Below are positions 8,182 to 18,524 of a stretch of 64,000 nt of DNA, piece by piece. The stretch's first letter is position 1. The number at the start of each line of letters is the position of its first letter. The stretch covers positions 1 through 64,000 of the forward strand of contig CAMVDU010000009.1 in assembly GCA_947166345.1 (NCBI GenBank). Reading direction: 5' to 3'. This DNA is from an uncultured Prevotellaceae bacterium. GTDB lineage: Bacteria; Bacteroidota; Bacteroidia; Bacteroidales; Bacteroidaceae. A program made the translations under genes and the position numbers. The notes under the pieces were generated by a model, which was not told the origin of the DNA, ran no database searches, and saw only the letters and a list, made by a program, of their open reading frames with translations.

Positions 8182-9288
8182 TTAGTCGTTGCTACCACCA
8201 CCATGAGTGGGAACTACTGGAGCATCCTCTTCAGATGTCTCAATGCTGAGGCTCTCAGTAACCTTACCGTAAACGTTCACGTTGAACGTATGAGAACCAG
8301 ACGTGAAGTTGTAAGTCGTAACCTTCTGCTTAACAGTCAGCTTGGCTTTACCCTCAACCTTCTTGAAGGTAACGGTCTTATTAACATCTTTTACAGCAAC
8401 ACCAAACAGCTTCTTCAGGTACTTAATAATCAGAGGAGACTTTGCATTATTGTCAAAGCCGAACTTGAAATTATAGGAGATAGAACCCTTTGAGGCATCG
8501 CCAGAGTAAACATTCTCCTTTACAGTCTCCTTCATATCGGTCAATTCTGCTTTCAGGACGATATCCCAAATAGAGAAGTGAGTCAGTTGAATCTGGAGCT
8601 TGTCACCAGTGTGGCTTGAAGTGGTCTCGTTGTCGTTTTCATCGTAGCAGCCAAGATTAAATCCTTCAGACTCGGGAATGTTCACGTTGACAGTGATAGG
8701 ATTCTCGAAGACAGCACCATCGGGACGGCAATCCAAAGCAAGAACAGCCTCCTCAATCTTTTCGTTTTTCTGAACCTCTTCGATGTTGGTTTCTGTTTCA
8801 TTAGGAGTGAAGACGGTGATTGAGTAGTCACCAGTGACACCCGTATTGGTGTTACCAGCAACGCTATATTCAGCGGTTACACCACCGTTGTCTTCAGCAT
8901 TCTCTTCACCATTGCTTACAGGATCAGCACCTACAGCCTCAGCTGTTGCAGCAGGTACTGCGGGAGCTTCTGATACCAGTTCGATATCGTACTCCAGATA
9001 TTCACCACCGTTAAAGTCGATGTCGAAGGTAACAGCCTTCTTGCCAGCAGCAGTGACATTCACTGTACCAGTGTTGGCGTTCGTGTTGAATGTTGCAGTC
9101 TGTCCATTAATGGTCTGTCCACCAAAATTGATGCTAGCAGCAACGTTGGTGTTGATAACCAGCATGCGGGTTGATGTACGAACTACGTTATCAACGACAA
9201 CAGAGGGCTCACTTTCGCCAGTGTGGCAAGCTGTGAATGAAGCAGCCACGATTGCGCCTAATGCCAAACTCTTAATTAAGTTTTTCAT
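8182..9288 (-). CDS. Surface or periplasmic lipoprotein, unknown function
   Basis: The 368-aa protein has a lipoprotein signal with lipobox FTAC (cysteine 21). The mature part is rich in Thr, Asn, Val and acidic residues and in short beta strands, with an acidic low-complexity linker near residues 110-145 (AxxAVGADPVSNGEENAEDNGG). The tail is THGGGSND. No catalytic motif is seen and I do not recognise a family. It lies 31 bp after the OmpA gene with a terminator directly behind it, so the two are probably an envelope pair on one mRNA. Confidence 0.7.
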   Translation of the reverse strand: MKNLIKSLALGAIVAASFTACHTGESEPSVVVDNVVRTSTRMLVINTNVAASINFGGQTINGQTATFNTNANTGTVNVTAAGKKAVTFDIDFNGGEYLEYDIELVSEAPAVPAATAEAVGADPVSNGEENAEDNGGVTAEYSVAGNTNTGVTGDYSITVFTPNETETNIEEVQKNEKIEEAVLALDCRPDGAVFENPITVNVNIPESEGFNLGCYDENDNETTSSHTGDKLQIQLTHFSIWDIVLKAELTDMKETVKENVYSGDASKGSISYNFKFGFDNNAKSPLIIKYLKKLFGVAVKDVNKTVTFKKVEGKAKLTVKQKVTTYNFTSGSHTFNVNVYGKVTESLSIETSEEDAPVVPTHGGGSND

Positions 9289-9319
9289 TTTTTCTTGTTC
9301 TTTTATAGATTGTTTTTAT

Positions 9320-10468
9320 TTATTTTACCTCAACAACAGCACGACGGTTGTAAGAGAATGGGTTGATGTTGTCAACACCACCAACAGCCTTCACTTCAAT
9401 CTGGCTCTCGGCAACACCCATCTTCACGAGCTCAGCCTTAACGGTCTCAGCGCGCTTCTCAGACAGCTTCTGGTTGAATGCAGCACTACCAGTCTTTGAG
9501 TCAGCAGAACCAGTCACAACGAGTGTCTTATTGTTTGCCTTGGCAGCATCTGCCAGACCCTGCAGGTTCACGAGGTCCTTCTTAGAGGCAACCTTAGCGC
9601 TACCAATGTTGAAGAATACGCTGACAGGAGCAGCAGTCACTTCCTTCACGGTCACAGTCTTAGCCTCGGGGCACTTGTGGTTCTTGATGAGGTTGTTCAG
9701 ACGGTCAATCTCGCCATTAGCATTGTTCAGCTCACCATTGAGAGCGTCAATCTGGCTCTCGTAAGCCATTCTGATTGCGTCCACATCGGGAACATTGTTC
9801 CAACCCACAGTCTTACCCAGGTTTAGGGTCAGACCAACCTCAGCTGCGAAGTAGCGGTCAGAAGCGGCAATTGAAGTAGCATACTTGTTGTGGCCAAAGG
9901 TCTCACCCTCGAGATCATCGTCAGAGAGGTTGAAGTTAACATCAAAGTTCAAAGCCAGTCTGCGAGACAGTTTCCATGTATTCAGGACACCAATGCTACC
10001 TGCATGGCCGTTCTCGTTAGCATCGAAGTTGCGAATCACACCTACACCAACATAAGGAATGAAGTTCCAAACGCGGTTGGGGTTGTAACCACAGAACATA
10101 TTGCTCAGGTTGAACATCACCTGCTCCTGAAGGTTCAGGAACTTGATAGCGTTTGTTTTAGCGTCCTCAGAACCTACTGAGCGACCCCAGATACCTGTAG
10201 CCTTTGTGCGGAGTCCGATACCAGGAGTAAACCACTTACCAATAGCGATAGAGGGAGATACATTGCTGCGGAAGCTCTTGAAAGGACTCTTGGAATAACC
10301 AAGACCTTTCTCCTGATTTGAGTAGAAAGCATCGAAACCAACATTAGCCTGAACAAACCAGTTGCTCCAGAAAGAGTTGGTTGCAACACTGTACTTTAAC
10401 GTCTGATCCTGTGCCATAGAAGCAGCAGAAACACCGGCAAAAGCCAATACTAAAAGAATCTTTTTCAT
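9320..10468 (-). CDS. OmpA-family outer membrane protein
   Basis: The 382-aa protein has a signal peptide (MKKILLVLAFAGVSAASMA), an N-terminal beta-barrel-like region (about 25-225), a short coiled-coil segment (about 232-265, ESQIDALNGELNNANGEIDRL) and a C-terminal OmpA-like peptidoglycan-binding domain (about 280-382) with the expected TGSADSKTG and NRRAVVEV segments. It would anchor the outer membrane to peptidoglycan. The first gene of a two-gene unit with the lipoprotein, it has its own promoter in the gap after mutL. Confidence 0.93.
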   Translation of the reverse strand: MKKILLVLAFAGVSAASMAQDQTLKYSVATNSFWSNWFVQANVGFDAFYSNQEKGLGYSKSPFKSFRSNVSPSIAIGKWFTPGIGLRTKATGIWGRSVGSEDAKTNAIKFLNLQEQVMFNLSNMFCGYNPNRVWNFIPYVGVGVIRNFDANENGHAGSIGVLNTWKLSRRLALNFDVNFNLSDDDLEGETFGHNKYATSIAASDRYFAAEVGLTLNLGKTVGWNNVPDVDAIRMAYESQIDALNGELNNANGEIDRLNNLIKNHKCPEAKTVTVKEVTAAPVSVFFNIGSAKVASKKDLVNLQGLADAAKANNKTLVVTGSADSKTGSAAFNQKLSEKRAETVKAELVKMGVAESQIEVKAVGGVDNINPFSYNRRAVVEVK

Positions 10469-10513
10469 AAGAGTACTTATTTATTAGTGTATACTATATA
10501 TCAAAATTCGGTG

Positions 10514-10544
10514 CAAAAGTAGGTAATTTAATTTGAACTGACAA
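10514..10544 (-). promoter_or_regulatory. Promoter for the OmpA-family gene
   Basis: There is a -7 box TACTTTTG (10514-10521) and a TTG -33 box (10542-10544), spacer 20 bp, on the minus strand, with a leader of about 40 nt. Confidence 0.75.
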
Positions 10545-10627
10545 CAAAAAATGTAAATAAAATGTGTTTTTGTAGTTAAAAAGCGTTAAAACACCAATGT
10601 TTTACCCTTTTTTGTTAAAAAATTGAA

Positions 10628-12457
10628 TTATTTCGAATCCAGCAGATGTTCAATGTCACTTTGTGGAAGGATGGTAAGAATTGTACGTCCGTCGGGCGTA
10701 TAGTTAACGTTTGAGCAGGCAAAGAGTGCGTTTACCACCTGTTCCATCTCTTCGTTGTTGAGTACCTGACCTTCTGGAATAGCAGCATGTCGGGCGAGAC
10801 TCAGTGCCAGAGCGGACTGCCACTCCTTGCCGTTGGTCTGTCGTTGTGCCTCAACATCAGCGATGATATGACGTACCAGCATGACTGGGTCGGTGCCCTC
10901 GCTACCGCATGGTACACCGTTTATTGCATAGCTACCACCTCCAAGGTCACTGATGTCGAATCCCATATCTGCCATGAGGGGCATGATGGTCTGCATAAGC
11001 ACACGTTCAGAGGGTGATAATTCAATCACCTCGGGGAACAATACTTTCTGAATGCTTGCCGAATGGTGGTTCAGTCGTTCGAGAATCTGTTCATAGTGGA
11101 TACGGATATCTGCACGGTGCTGGTCGATTATCATGAGTCCTGACTTAACGGCAGTCATGATATAGCGCCCTTTATATTGATAGTGCACAGGCGATTTCTC
11201 CGCAATGATATCGTTCTGCGTGGTATGGGGGAAGACATCGGATGTGAAGCCGTCTTCAAATAATGGCTGCTGCTCAATGGCTTTCTCTTGCCGCGGGGTA
11301 TATAGCTGTTCCCATCCGTCGATAGGTTTTGTTGGTTTCGTCTTGCCTGCAAACGGATTGTAATCGGGTTGATAGCTCACCTGTGGCATTGGAATGTTGT
11401 GACGTTGTGGGTCAAAGACAGGAATGTCGGGTCTGCCTTCGGTATCAAAATCGATGGAAGGCACTTCGCAGAACTTCCCGATGGCATCTTTGACGGCAGC
11501 CGTGAGAATCTGGAAGATTCCCTGCTCGTTCTCAAACTTAATCTCGGTCTTGGTGGGATGGATGTTCACGTCGATGTCGGCGGCGCTGACATCGAAGTAA
11601 ATGAAGTAGGGTACCTGTGTGCCAACGGGGATGAGTCGATCGTAGGCACCCGCTACTGCCTTGTGGAAATAGGCATGTTTCATGAACCTGCCGTTGACAA
11701 AGAAGTAGCTCTGCGCCCCTTTCTTGCGTGCCGACTCAGGCTTACCCACAAAGCCGGTGATATGACAAAGTGTAGTGTCCACCTCCAGAGGTAGAAGTTC
11801 TTGATTGAGCTTCTTGCCAAAAACATCGGTGATGCGCTGGCGCATCGGACATGCTTTCAGGTTGAGCAGTTCCTGTCCGTTGCTGTGGAAGGTGAAGTGG
11901 ATATCGGGGTAGACCAGTACAATCCGTTCAAAGGCTGTCAGGATGTTGTTCAGTTCCGTGGTGTTCGTCTTGAGGAATTTCCTGCGTGCCGGCACGTTGA
12001 AGAAGAGATTCTCTACCTTGATATTACAGCCCTTGGGACAGCCTGCAGCCTCCTGACTCACCACTTTTGATCCGTGAATGACCAGCCGCGTGCCAATATC
12101 GTCACCCTCCATACGTGTTGTCAGCTCTACTTGAGCGACAGCAGCTATTGAGGGAAGGGCCTCACCGCGGAATCCCATGGTGTGAAGGGCGAAGAGGTCG
12201 TCAGCCTGACGAATCTTCGATGTGGCATGTCGTTCGAAGGCTAGTCGGGCATCTGTCTCCGACATCCCTTTACCGTCGTCGATGACCTGGATGGATGTCC
12301 TGCCTGCGTCGACGACGAGCACGTGAATATGAGTGGCCTCGGCATCTACGGCATTCTCCACGAGTTCCTTGATGACCGATGCCGGCCGCTGTATCACCTC
12401 GCCAGCTGCTATCTGGTTGGCCACCGAGTCGGGCAGAAGTTGAATAATATCGCTCAT
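10628..12457 (-). CDS. mutL: DNA mismatch repair protein MutL
   Basis: The 609-aa GHL ATPase coordinates mismatch repair after MutS. The N-terminus has the ATP-binding motifs [24 protein letters not shown] (catalytic Glu in KELVEN), DDGKGM and GFRGEAL. The C-terminal dimerisation domain carries a variant of the endonuclease motif: residues 445-456 read [12 protein letters not shown], where the canonical DQHA(x)2E(x)4E has Ala and Glu at the fourth and seventh positions. It begins 1 bp after the stop of the OstA-like gene and ends a five-gene run. Confidence 0.96.
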   Translation of the reverse strand: MSDIIQLLPDSVANQIAAGEVIQRPASVIKELVENAVDAEATHIHVLVVDAGRTSIQVIDDGKGMSETDARLAFERHATSKIRQADDLFALHTMGFRGEALPSIAAVAQVELTTRMEGDDIGTRLVIHGSKVVSQEAAGCPKGCNIKVENLFFNVPARRKFLKTNTTELNNILTAFERIVLVYPDIHFTFHSNGQELLNLKACPMRQRITDVFGKKLNQELLPLEVDTTLCHITGFVGKPESARKKGAQSYFFVNGRFMKHAYFHKAVAGAYDRLIPVGTQVPYFIYFDVSAADIDVNIHPTKTEIKFENEQGIFQILTAAVKDAIGKFCEVPSIDFDTEGRPDIPVFDPQRHNIPMPQVSYQPDYNPFAGKTKPTKPIDGWEQLYTPRQEKAIEQQPLFEDGFTSDVFPHTTQNDIIAEKSPVHYQYKGRYIMTAVKSGLMIIDQHRADIRIHYEQILERLNHHSASIQKVLFPEVIELSPSERVLMQTIMPLMADMGFDISDLGGGSYAINGVPCGSEGTDPVMLVRHIIADVEAQRQTNGKEWQSALALSLARHAAIPEGQVLNNEEMEQVVNALFACSNVNYTPDGRTILTILPQSDIEHLLDSK

Positions 12458-12458
12458 A

Positions 12459-14069
12459 CTATAGACGTCGTGGCGGTTCCCGCCGTTTTACTATTTTTAA
12501 TTCGGTGCCAGGGCGTTTGGGGCGCCATTCAAACACATCATCACGAGAGAGGGGCCTCACATAGTCGAACCAGTAGAAGTTCTCCAGGTATCGTTTGGCA
12601 GGAGGAATCTGGGACATGGGGTACATCGTGCCGTTGGACTTTGGTGCCCATATGCGTTCCATCTTCCGTTCTTTCAGGAAGATTTTCAACAGACTTGTCT
12701 CCATGTTAACCATTCCTACATATGAACTATCTGCATCGTCAATGGGGTAGTAGACCACTAGAACGTTGTCGACGGCCTGTGCTTCATGAATCTCCCCGTC
12801 TCTGAAGAAGGCAAACATCTCCTTGGATGCTATCTGGTTATAGACATCCGGCTCGGGGAGTTCCTGTACCGATAATGCCTGATTAATAACATGGGCACGG
12901 TCCACGACCGAGTCTCTCATAAATACATCAATCTGTTCGCCCAACAGCTGCTGGTTTTCGTTCCATACGATAGGGTCATGGTACATGCTCATGCACGAGT
13001 CTTTGGAGTTATATACCAGGGAGTCGCACACTCCTTGTATATCAATACGGTACGCGCGTACCTTATTATACGCGTGTAGGACACGATAGACGGAGTCTGT
13101 TCTGATGTTATAGGTGAACACCTTGATGGTGTCGGCATGCATGAACAGCGAGTCACGTTGCGAGTAATCCACCACCAATGCGCTGTCGGTACACATAGAG
13201 TATCCGGTAGAGTCATTGTAGAATCCATACTCGCAGAATATCAAATTTTTGTTGGTCTCATCACGAAGCTCCACTTGTCGGAATGCTTCACTCTGTCCAG
13301 TCATGCCATCATAGTGCAGGCTGTCGCCAGTCAAGTTGCGCCCGTCGTTGCTTACCCGTGAGCGGTTCAGCAGGTCGGCCTTCTTGGTGGTGGTGTTATA
13401 GTAACCCATCTCCGAATAGATACGGCTCTTGCCCGATACGATGTCCGATGGTCCTACGATATGTGCCAGCGTGGTACGTGTGTTGTATTCCAGAATGTCG
13501 GTGGTCAGTACAAAGTCTTTGTCAACCATCCTCACGTCATCGTTGAAGAAGGCATCCTTGGTGTCTGTATGATACTCCCCATGGTCACTGGTCAACACAG
13601 TATTCTGATCCTCCAATCGGCCGTAGTCGTCATAATAGCCCATTTTGGCAATGCGGTCATAGTAGAGCGTGTCGGTGTAGAGTGTTGACTGTCGATTACG
13701 CAGGACCACGGTCTGGCCTGGCGTGAAACTTTTTGCTTCCACCAGCATCTTATCACCGTCGTAATAACCATAGTCACTGGTTAGTGACAGAGTGTCTCCC
13801 TGCACCATCCTTACATTGCCCCATGCCTCAAACGAGTTGGCCTGCTGGAAGAAGTTGGCGCTGTCGCAATAGAGGTAGGCCCCTTTATGAAGGAACTGTA
13901 CAGAGCCTCTCAGTACCTGTGCATTGTTGTTCTTCCACTGGTCATAGAACAACTCATCCGCATGTATCAGGAACACACGGTCATCATTACCATGAGACGG
14001 AAGCTGTGACATTGTCGCAGCATACGAAACCAGGCCAAGCCCACAAAGTACCGGAAGCAAACTTTTCAC
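12459..14069 (-). CDS. OstA-like (LptA/LptD N-terminal fold) envelope protein
   Basis: The 536-aa protein consists of repeated short strands of the type [36 protein letters not shown], the OstA-like beta-jellyroll pattern found in LptA and the periplasmic part of LptD, which carry lipopolysaccharide to the outer membrane. The likely start is GTG 14067-14069, giving a weakly hydrophobic signal ([18 protein letters not shown]). This GTG sits inside a 7-bp tandem repeat that also contains the stop of the upstream SurA-like gene. The C-terminus is basic ([19 protein letters not shown]). Confidence 0.85.
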   Translation of the reverse strand: MKSLLPVLCGLGLVSYAATMSQLPSHGNDDRVFLIHADELFYDQWKNNNAQVLRGSVQFLHKGAYLYCDSANFFQQANSFEAWGNVRMVQGDTLSLTSDYGYYDGDKMLVEAKSFTPGQTVVLRNRQSTLYTDTLYYDRIAKMGYYDDYGRLEDQNTVLTSDHGEYHTDTKDAFFNDDVRMVDKDFVLTTDILEYNTRTTLAHIVGPSDIVSGKSRIYSEMGYYNTTTKKADLLNRSRVSNDGRNLTGDSLHYDGMTGQSEAFRQVELRDETNKNLIFCEYGFYNDSTGYSMCTDSALVVDYSQRDSLFMHADTIKVFTYNIRTDSVYRVLHAYNKVRAYRIDIQGVCDSLVYNSKDSCMSMYHDPIVWNENQQLLGEQIDVFMRDSVVDRAHVINQALSVQELPEPDVYNQIASKEMFAFFRDGEIHEAQAVDNVLVVYYPIDDADSSYVGMVNMETSLLKIFLKERKMERIWAPKSNGTMYPMSQIPPAKRYLENFYWFDYVRPLSRDDVFEWRPKRPGTELKIVKRREPPRRL

Positions 14070-14085
14070 TTTTCACTTTTCACTT
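14063..14085 (-). repeat. 7-bp tandem repeat spanning a gene junction
   Basis: About three copies of AGTGAAA (minus strand) cover the SurA-like stop codon and the GTG start of the OstA-like gene. Each unit contains a GTG, in successive frames. Similar AGTGAAA repeats occur at 59952-59980. Confidence 0.75.
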
Positions 14086-15453
14086 GATCCACCCGTCGTA
14101 TTCGAAGTCGCAGTTACGGTAGTTGTCGTTCACTCTTACGTAGGTGCTCTTGATTTTCTTGACCACCCAGTCATGTAGCATCTGCGCACGACGTTTTGCG
14201 AGTACGATGTCCTTCATCACTTGGAAATCCTCGGTGATGGTTGCCTTATGCCCTTCCGTACGACTCTTCAGTTTGGCAATGACGCAGACGGTCTTGCCGC
14301 TGCTGTTGATCATCTCGAACGACTTGGATATCTGTCCTACCTGCAGTGTGTCGACCACACGTGCAACCTCTGAAGGAAGGTCTTGTAGCTGGAAGCGCGA
14401 GGTCTGTCCGTTTTCAGTACGGTTAGCCATCAGACCGCGGTTCATGCGCGTGTCTTTGTCATCAGAGATGAGTGAAGCACCTTCTTCAAACGTAAACTCA
14501 TTATTACGGATAGCATCAGCGATGGAGTCGAGTCTGACAAGTGATACCTGGATGGCTGAGTCGCTGACGATGGGTTTTCTCAGGATATGACGCACCTTGA
14601 TTTTGTCGCCGCGCTTGTCAACCAGCTGAATGATATGGAAGCCATATTCCGATTCCACAATCTTTGATATCTTCTTGGGGTCGGTCAGGTTGAATGCCAC
14701 CGTCGCAAAGGCTGGGTCGAACGTGGTACGTCCTTCGTAGTCCAGCTCACCACCGGTACGGCGTGAACCTGGGTCCTCAGAATACAGACGGGCTAGCGTC
14801 TGGAATGATGTCTCGCCTCGGTTGATGCGGTCGGTATATTCGCGCAACTCGTCTTTCACGCGGTTGATCTCCTCTGGGGCGATGCGTGGTGTCTGAGTGA
14901 TGATCTGCACCTCCACCTCTGTAGGCACGAAAGGGATACTGTCTGCCGGCAGGTCGCGGAAGTAACGGCGCACCTCAGAGGGTGTGACCTTGATATCTTT
15001 TACCAGATGTTCCTTCATACGCTGTATGAGCATCTGGTCGCGCAGGTCATCGTGCATGGAGGCCCTGATTTGACTGATGGACTGTCGGCGGTACTCTTCC
15101 AGTTTCTCGCGTGAGCCTATCTGTGATACCATATATTCGATACGTGCCTCTATCTGTGATGCAATCTCTGACTCTGTCACCTCGATACTGTCAATGGCAG
15201 CCTGGTGCAGGAAGAGCTTCTGTACGGCCAACTGTTCAGGAATGGCACAGTCGGGGTCGCCCTTCCAGCGCTGTCCTTCCATCGCAGCCTGTATGCGTGT
15301 CACCTCCACGTCGCTCTTCAAGATGGCCTCATCGCCAACAACCCAGATAATCTCGTCAACAATATTTGCTGTCGAGTCCTTGGCACCTTGGGCAACTCCT
15401 GTCAGAGAAAGAGTTGCCAACAAGGTTACAATGATGATTCGTTTGATGTTCAT
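14080..15453 (-). CDS. SurA-like periplasmic peptidyl-prolyl isomerase
   Basis: The 457-aa protein has a signal peptide (MNIKRIIIVTLLATLSLTGVAQG), a SurA-type N-terminal chaperone helix region (about 30-165, VDEIIWVVGDEAILKSDVE), one good parvulin domain (about 176-280, with SRRTGGELDY and YGFHIIQL) and a more divergent second one (about 283-390). SurA proteins fold and escort outer membrane proteins in the periplasm. Its ATG overlaps the stop of the preceding isomerase by 4 bp, so the two are translationally coupled. Confidence 0.9.
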   Translation of the reverse strand: MNIKRIIIVTLLATLSLTGVAQGAKDSTANIVDEIIWVVGDEAILKSDVEVTRIQAAMEGQRWKGDPDCAIPEQLAVQKLFLHQAAIDSIEVTESEIASQIEARIEYMVSQIGSREKLEEYRRQSISQIRASMHDDLRDQMLIQRMKEHLVKDIKVTPSEVRRYFRDLPADSIPFVPTEVEVQIITQTPRIAPEEINRVKDELREYTDRINRGETSFQTLARLYSEDPGSRRTGGELDYEGRTTFDPAFATVAFNLTDPKKISKIVESEYGFHIIQLVDKRGDKIKVRHILRKPIVSDSAIQVSLVRLDSIADAIRNNEFTFEEGASLISDDKDTRMNRGLMANRTENGQTSRFQLQDLPSEVARVVDTLQVGQISKSFEMINSSGKTVCVIAKLKSRTEGHKATITEDFQVMKDIVLAKRRAQMLHDWVVKKIKSTYVRVNDNYRNCDFEYDGWIK

Positions 15454-16889
15454 GGATGAATGTTAACGGTTTTCAGTACCTTCTTATTGACCTTGAACTT
15501 ATACTGACGTCTCAGCTGTGCCACCCATTCCTTCTCCATCTGCTCCTGATAGTCGGCTACCACGAGGGCACGCACATCGGTATAGTCCTCAGGACCGTCC
15601 TTCAGCATCTTTCCGAAAGTAGCATCGATGGGGTAGTCCTTGACGGGGGTTGCTACGGTGTCCTTGTGGAACTCGCGCTGATCAACGAGTGCATGGTCGC
15701 CTTCCTTGAAGATACCCTTCTCCACACGGATACGGATGATAGAGTCGGCATTGAACGTGGAGCGCAGCGCTTCTGCCCAATCTTCAAAGGGCAGGTCTTT
15801 CACGCAGTCGGCCACAGCCTGTACGTCCTCTTGTGTTTTCACATGATAGGCCATGCCTTTGAAACGAGGCTCGGTCCATGCATATTTCTTCTTGTTCTTG
15901 TCAAAGTAGTTGGCGAGTGCGGCATCGTCCTGAGCAGCCTTGGACCATATCAAGTCATTACTGATCTCATAGAGCAGCAGACCATCGTGATATTCCTGGA
16001 AGAGGTACTTCAACTCCGAGTCCTTGGCAGCCAGTTCATCAGCTTTCTCGTCCATGATTTGTTCCTTGCTTTTTGCACCTTCAGATGCTTTGACAATCTC
16101 CTCAACCTTCTGATTGGCTATCATATCGCGCATGTTGCGCTGTTCCATGAAGTTGATGATAGCATCGTGGTGGTATTCGAAGGGCTCAAACTGCTTGCGT
16201 TCGTCCATCTTGATGATATGATAGCCGAAGGCTGTCTTTACCACCTCTGAAATCTCGCCAGGCTGCAGGTCGAAGGCAGCATCCTCAAACTCCTTCACCA
16301 GCTGACCCCTCTGAACGAATGGCAGTTGTCCTCCCTGACGGGCAGAACCAGGATCCTGCGAATGCTTTGTGGCCAGTTCAGCGAAGTCAGCACCGTTCTT
16401 CAGCGCCTGCAGGATAGAGTCGGCCCGCATCTTGGCAGCATCCCATTCTGCCTGGGGTGCCTGCTGCTCTGCGCGTAACAGTATGTGCGACACCTTGATC
16501 AAACCATCAGGTCCTATGCGGTTAGCTGTCTCGTCATAGATTTTGTGGGCCTCTGCCTCCATGTCATCGTCGGTGACCAGGGCGGGCAACACCTGCTGGT
16601 CGCGATACTGACGGTATTCCAACTGATAGGACGAAAGCGTGTCATAATGGGCATCCAAGGCTGCCTCTACTTTCAGCTTGTAGTTGATAAAAAGGTCAAC
16701 ATACTCGTTTACCGACTTCTTGTCGATGACACCCTCCGAGTTATTCTTGTTGTATGAGTACTCAAATTCCGAGCGTGGCACTTTTTTGCCGTTGATGGTC
16801 ATGATGACAGGGTCATCGGCTTTAGGCTGCGACCATGTCGCAGCAAACGGAACAAAGGCAGCAAAGGCTGCTATTATCAGTTTCTTCAT
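15450..16889 (-). CDS. Periplasmic parvulin-type peptidyl-prolyl isomerase
   Basis: The 479-aa protein has a signal peptide (MKKLIIAAFAAFVPFAATWS), an N-terminal helical chaperone-like region with INGKKVPRSEFEYSYNKN, a parvulin domain (about 133-232, LIKVSHILLRAEQ ... GSARQGGQLPF ... GYHIIKMDE) and a long C-terminal helical part of unclear fold. It is probably a folding factor for envelope proteins. It lies 26 bp after guaB and overlaps the SurA-like gene by 4 bp. Confidence 0.9.
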   Translation of the reverse strand: MKKLIIAAFAAFVPFAATWSQPKADDPVIMTINGKKVPRSEFEYSYNKNNSEGVIDKKSVNEYVDLFINYKLKVEAALDAHYDTLSSYQLEYRQYRDQQVLPALVTDDDMEAEAHKIYDETANRIGPDGLIKVSHILLRAEQQAPQAEWDAAKMRADSILQALKNGADFAELATKHSQDPGSARQGGQLPFVQRGQLVKEFEDAAFDLQPGEISEVVKTAFGYHIIKMDERKQFEPFEYHHDAIINFMEQRNMRDMIANQKVEEIVKASEGAKSKEQIMDEKADELAAKDSELKYLFQEYHDGLLLYEISNDLIWSKAAQDDAALANYFDKNKKKYAWTEPRFKGMAYHVKTQEDVQAVADCVKDLPFEDWAEALRSTFNADSIIRIRVEKGIFKEGDHALVDQREFHKDTVATPVKDYPIDATFGKMLKDGPEDYTDVRALVVADYQEQMEKEWVAQLRRQYKFKVNKKVLKTVNIHP

Positions 16890-16915
16890 TTTCTATCAAG
16901 CGTTTGAGATGTTTC

Positions 16916-18412
<1,497 letters not shown>

Positions 18413-18426
18413 TTAATTATTGCGTG

Positions 18427-18460
18427 CAAAATTACTCATTTTTTTTCTTATAACGTACAA
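18427..18460 (-). promoter_or_regulatory. Promoter for the guaB run
   Basis: There is a -7 box TAATTTTG (18427-18434) with a TTG (18458-18460) 23 bp further upstream on the minus strand, and a leader of about 25 nt. Confidence 0.65.
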
Positions 18461-18524
18461 CAACCCCCTTTTTTTGGTTTTTTAATTGTAATTTAACGAC
18501 AACTTAGACAACCAATACAACTTT

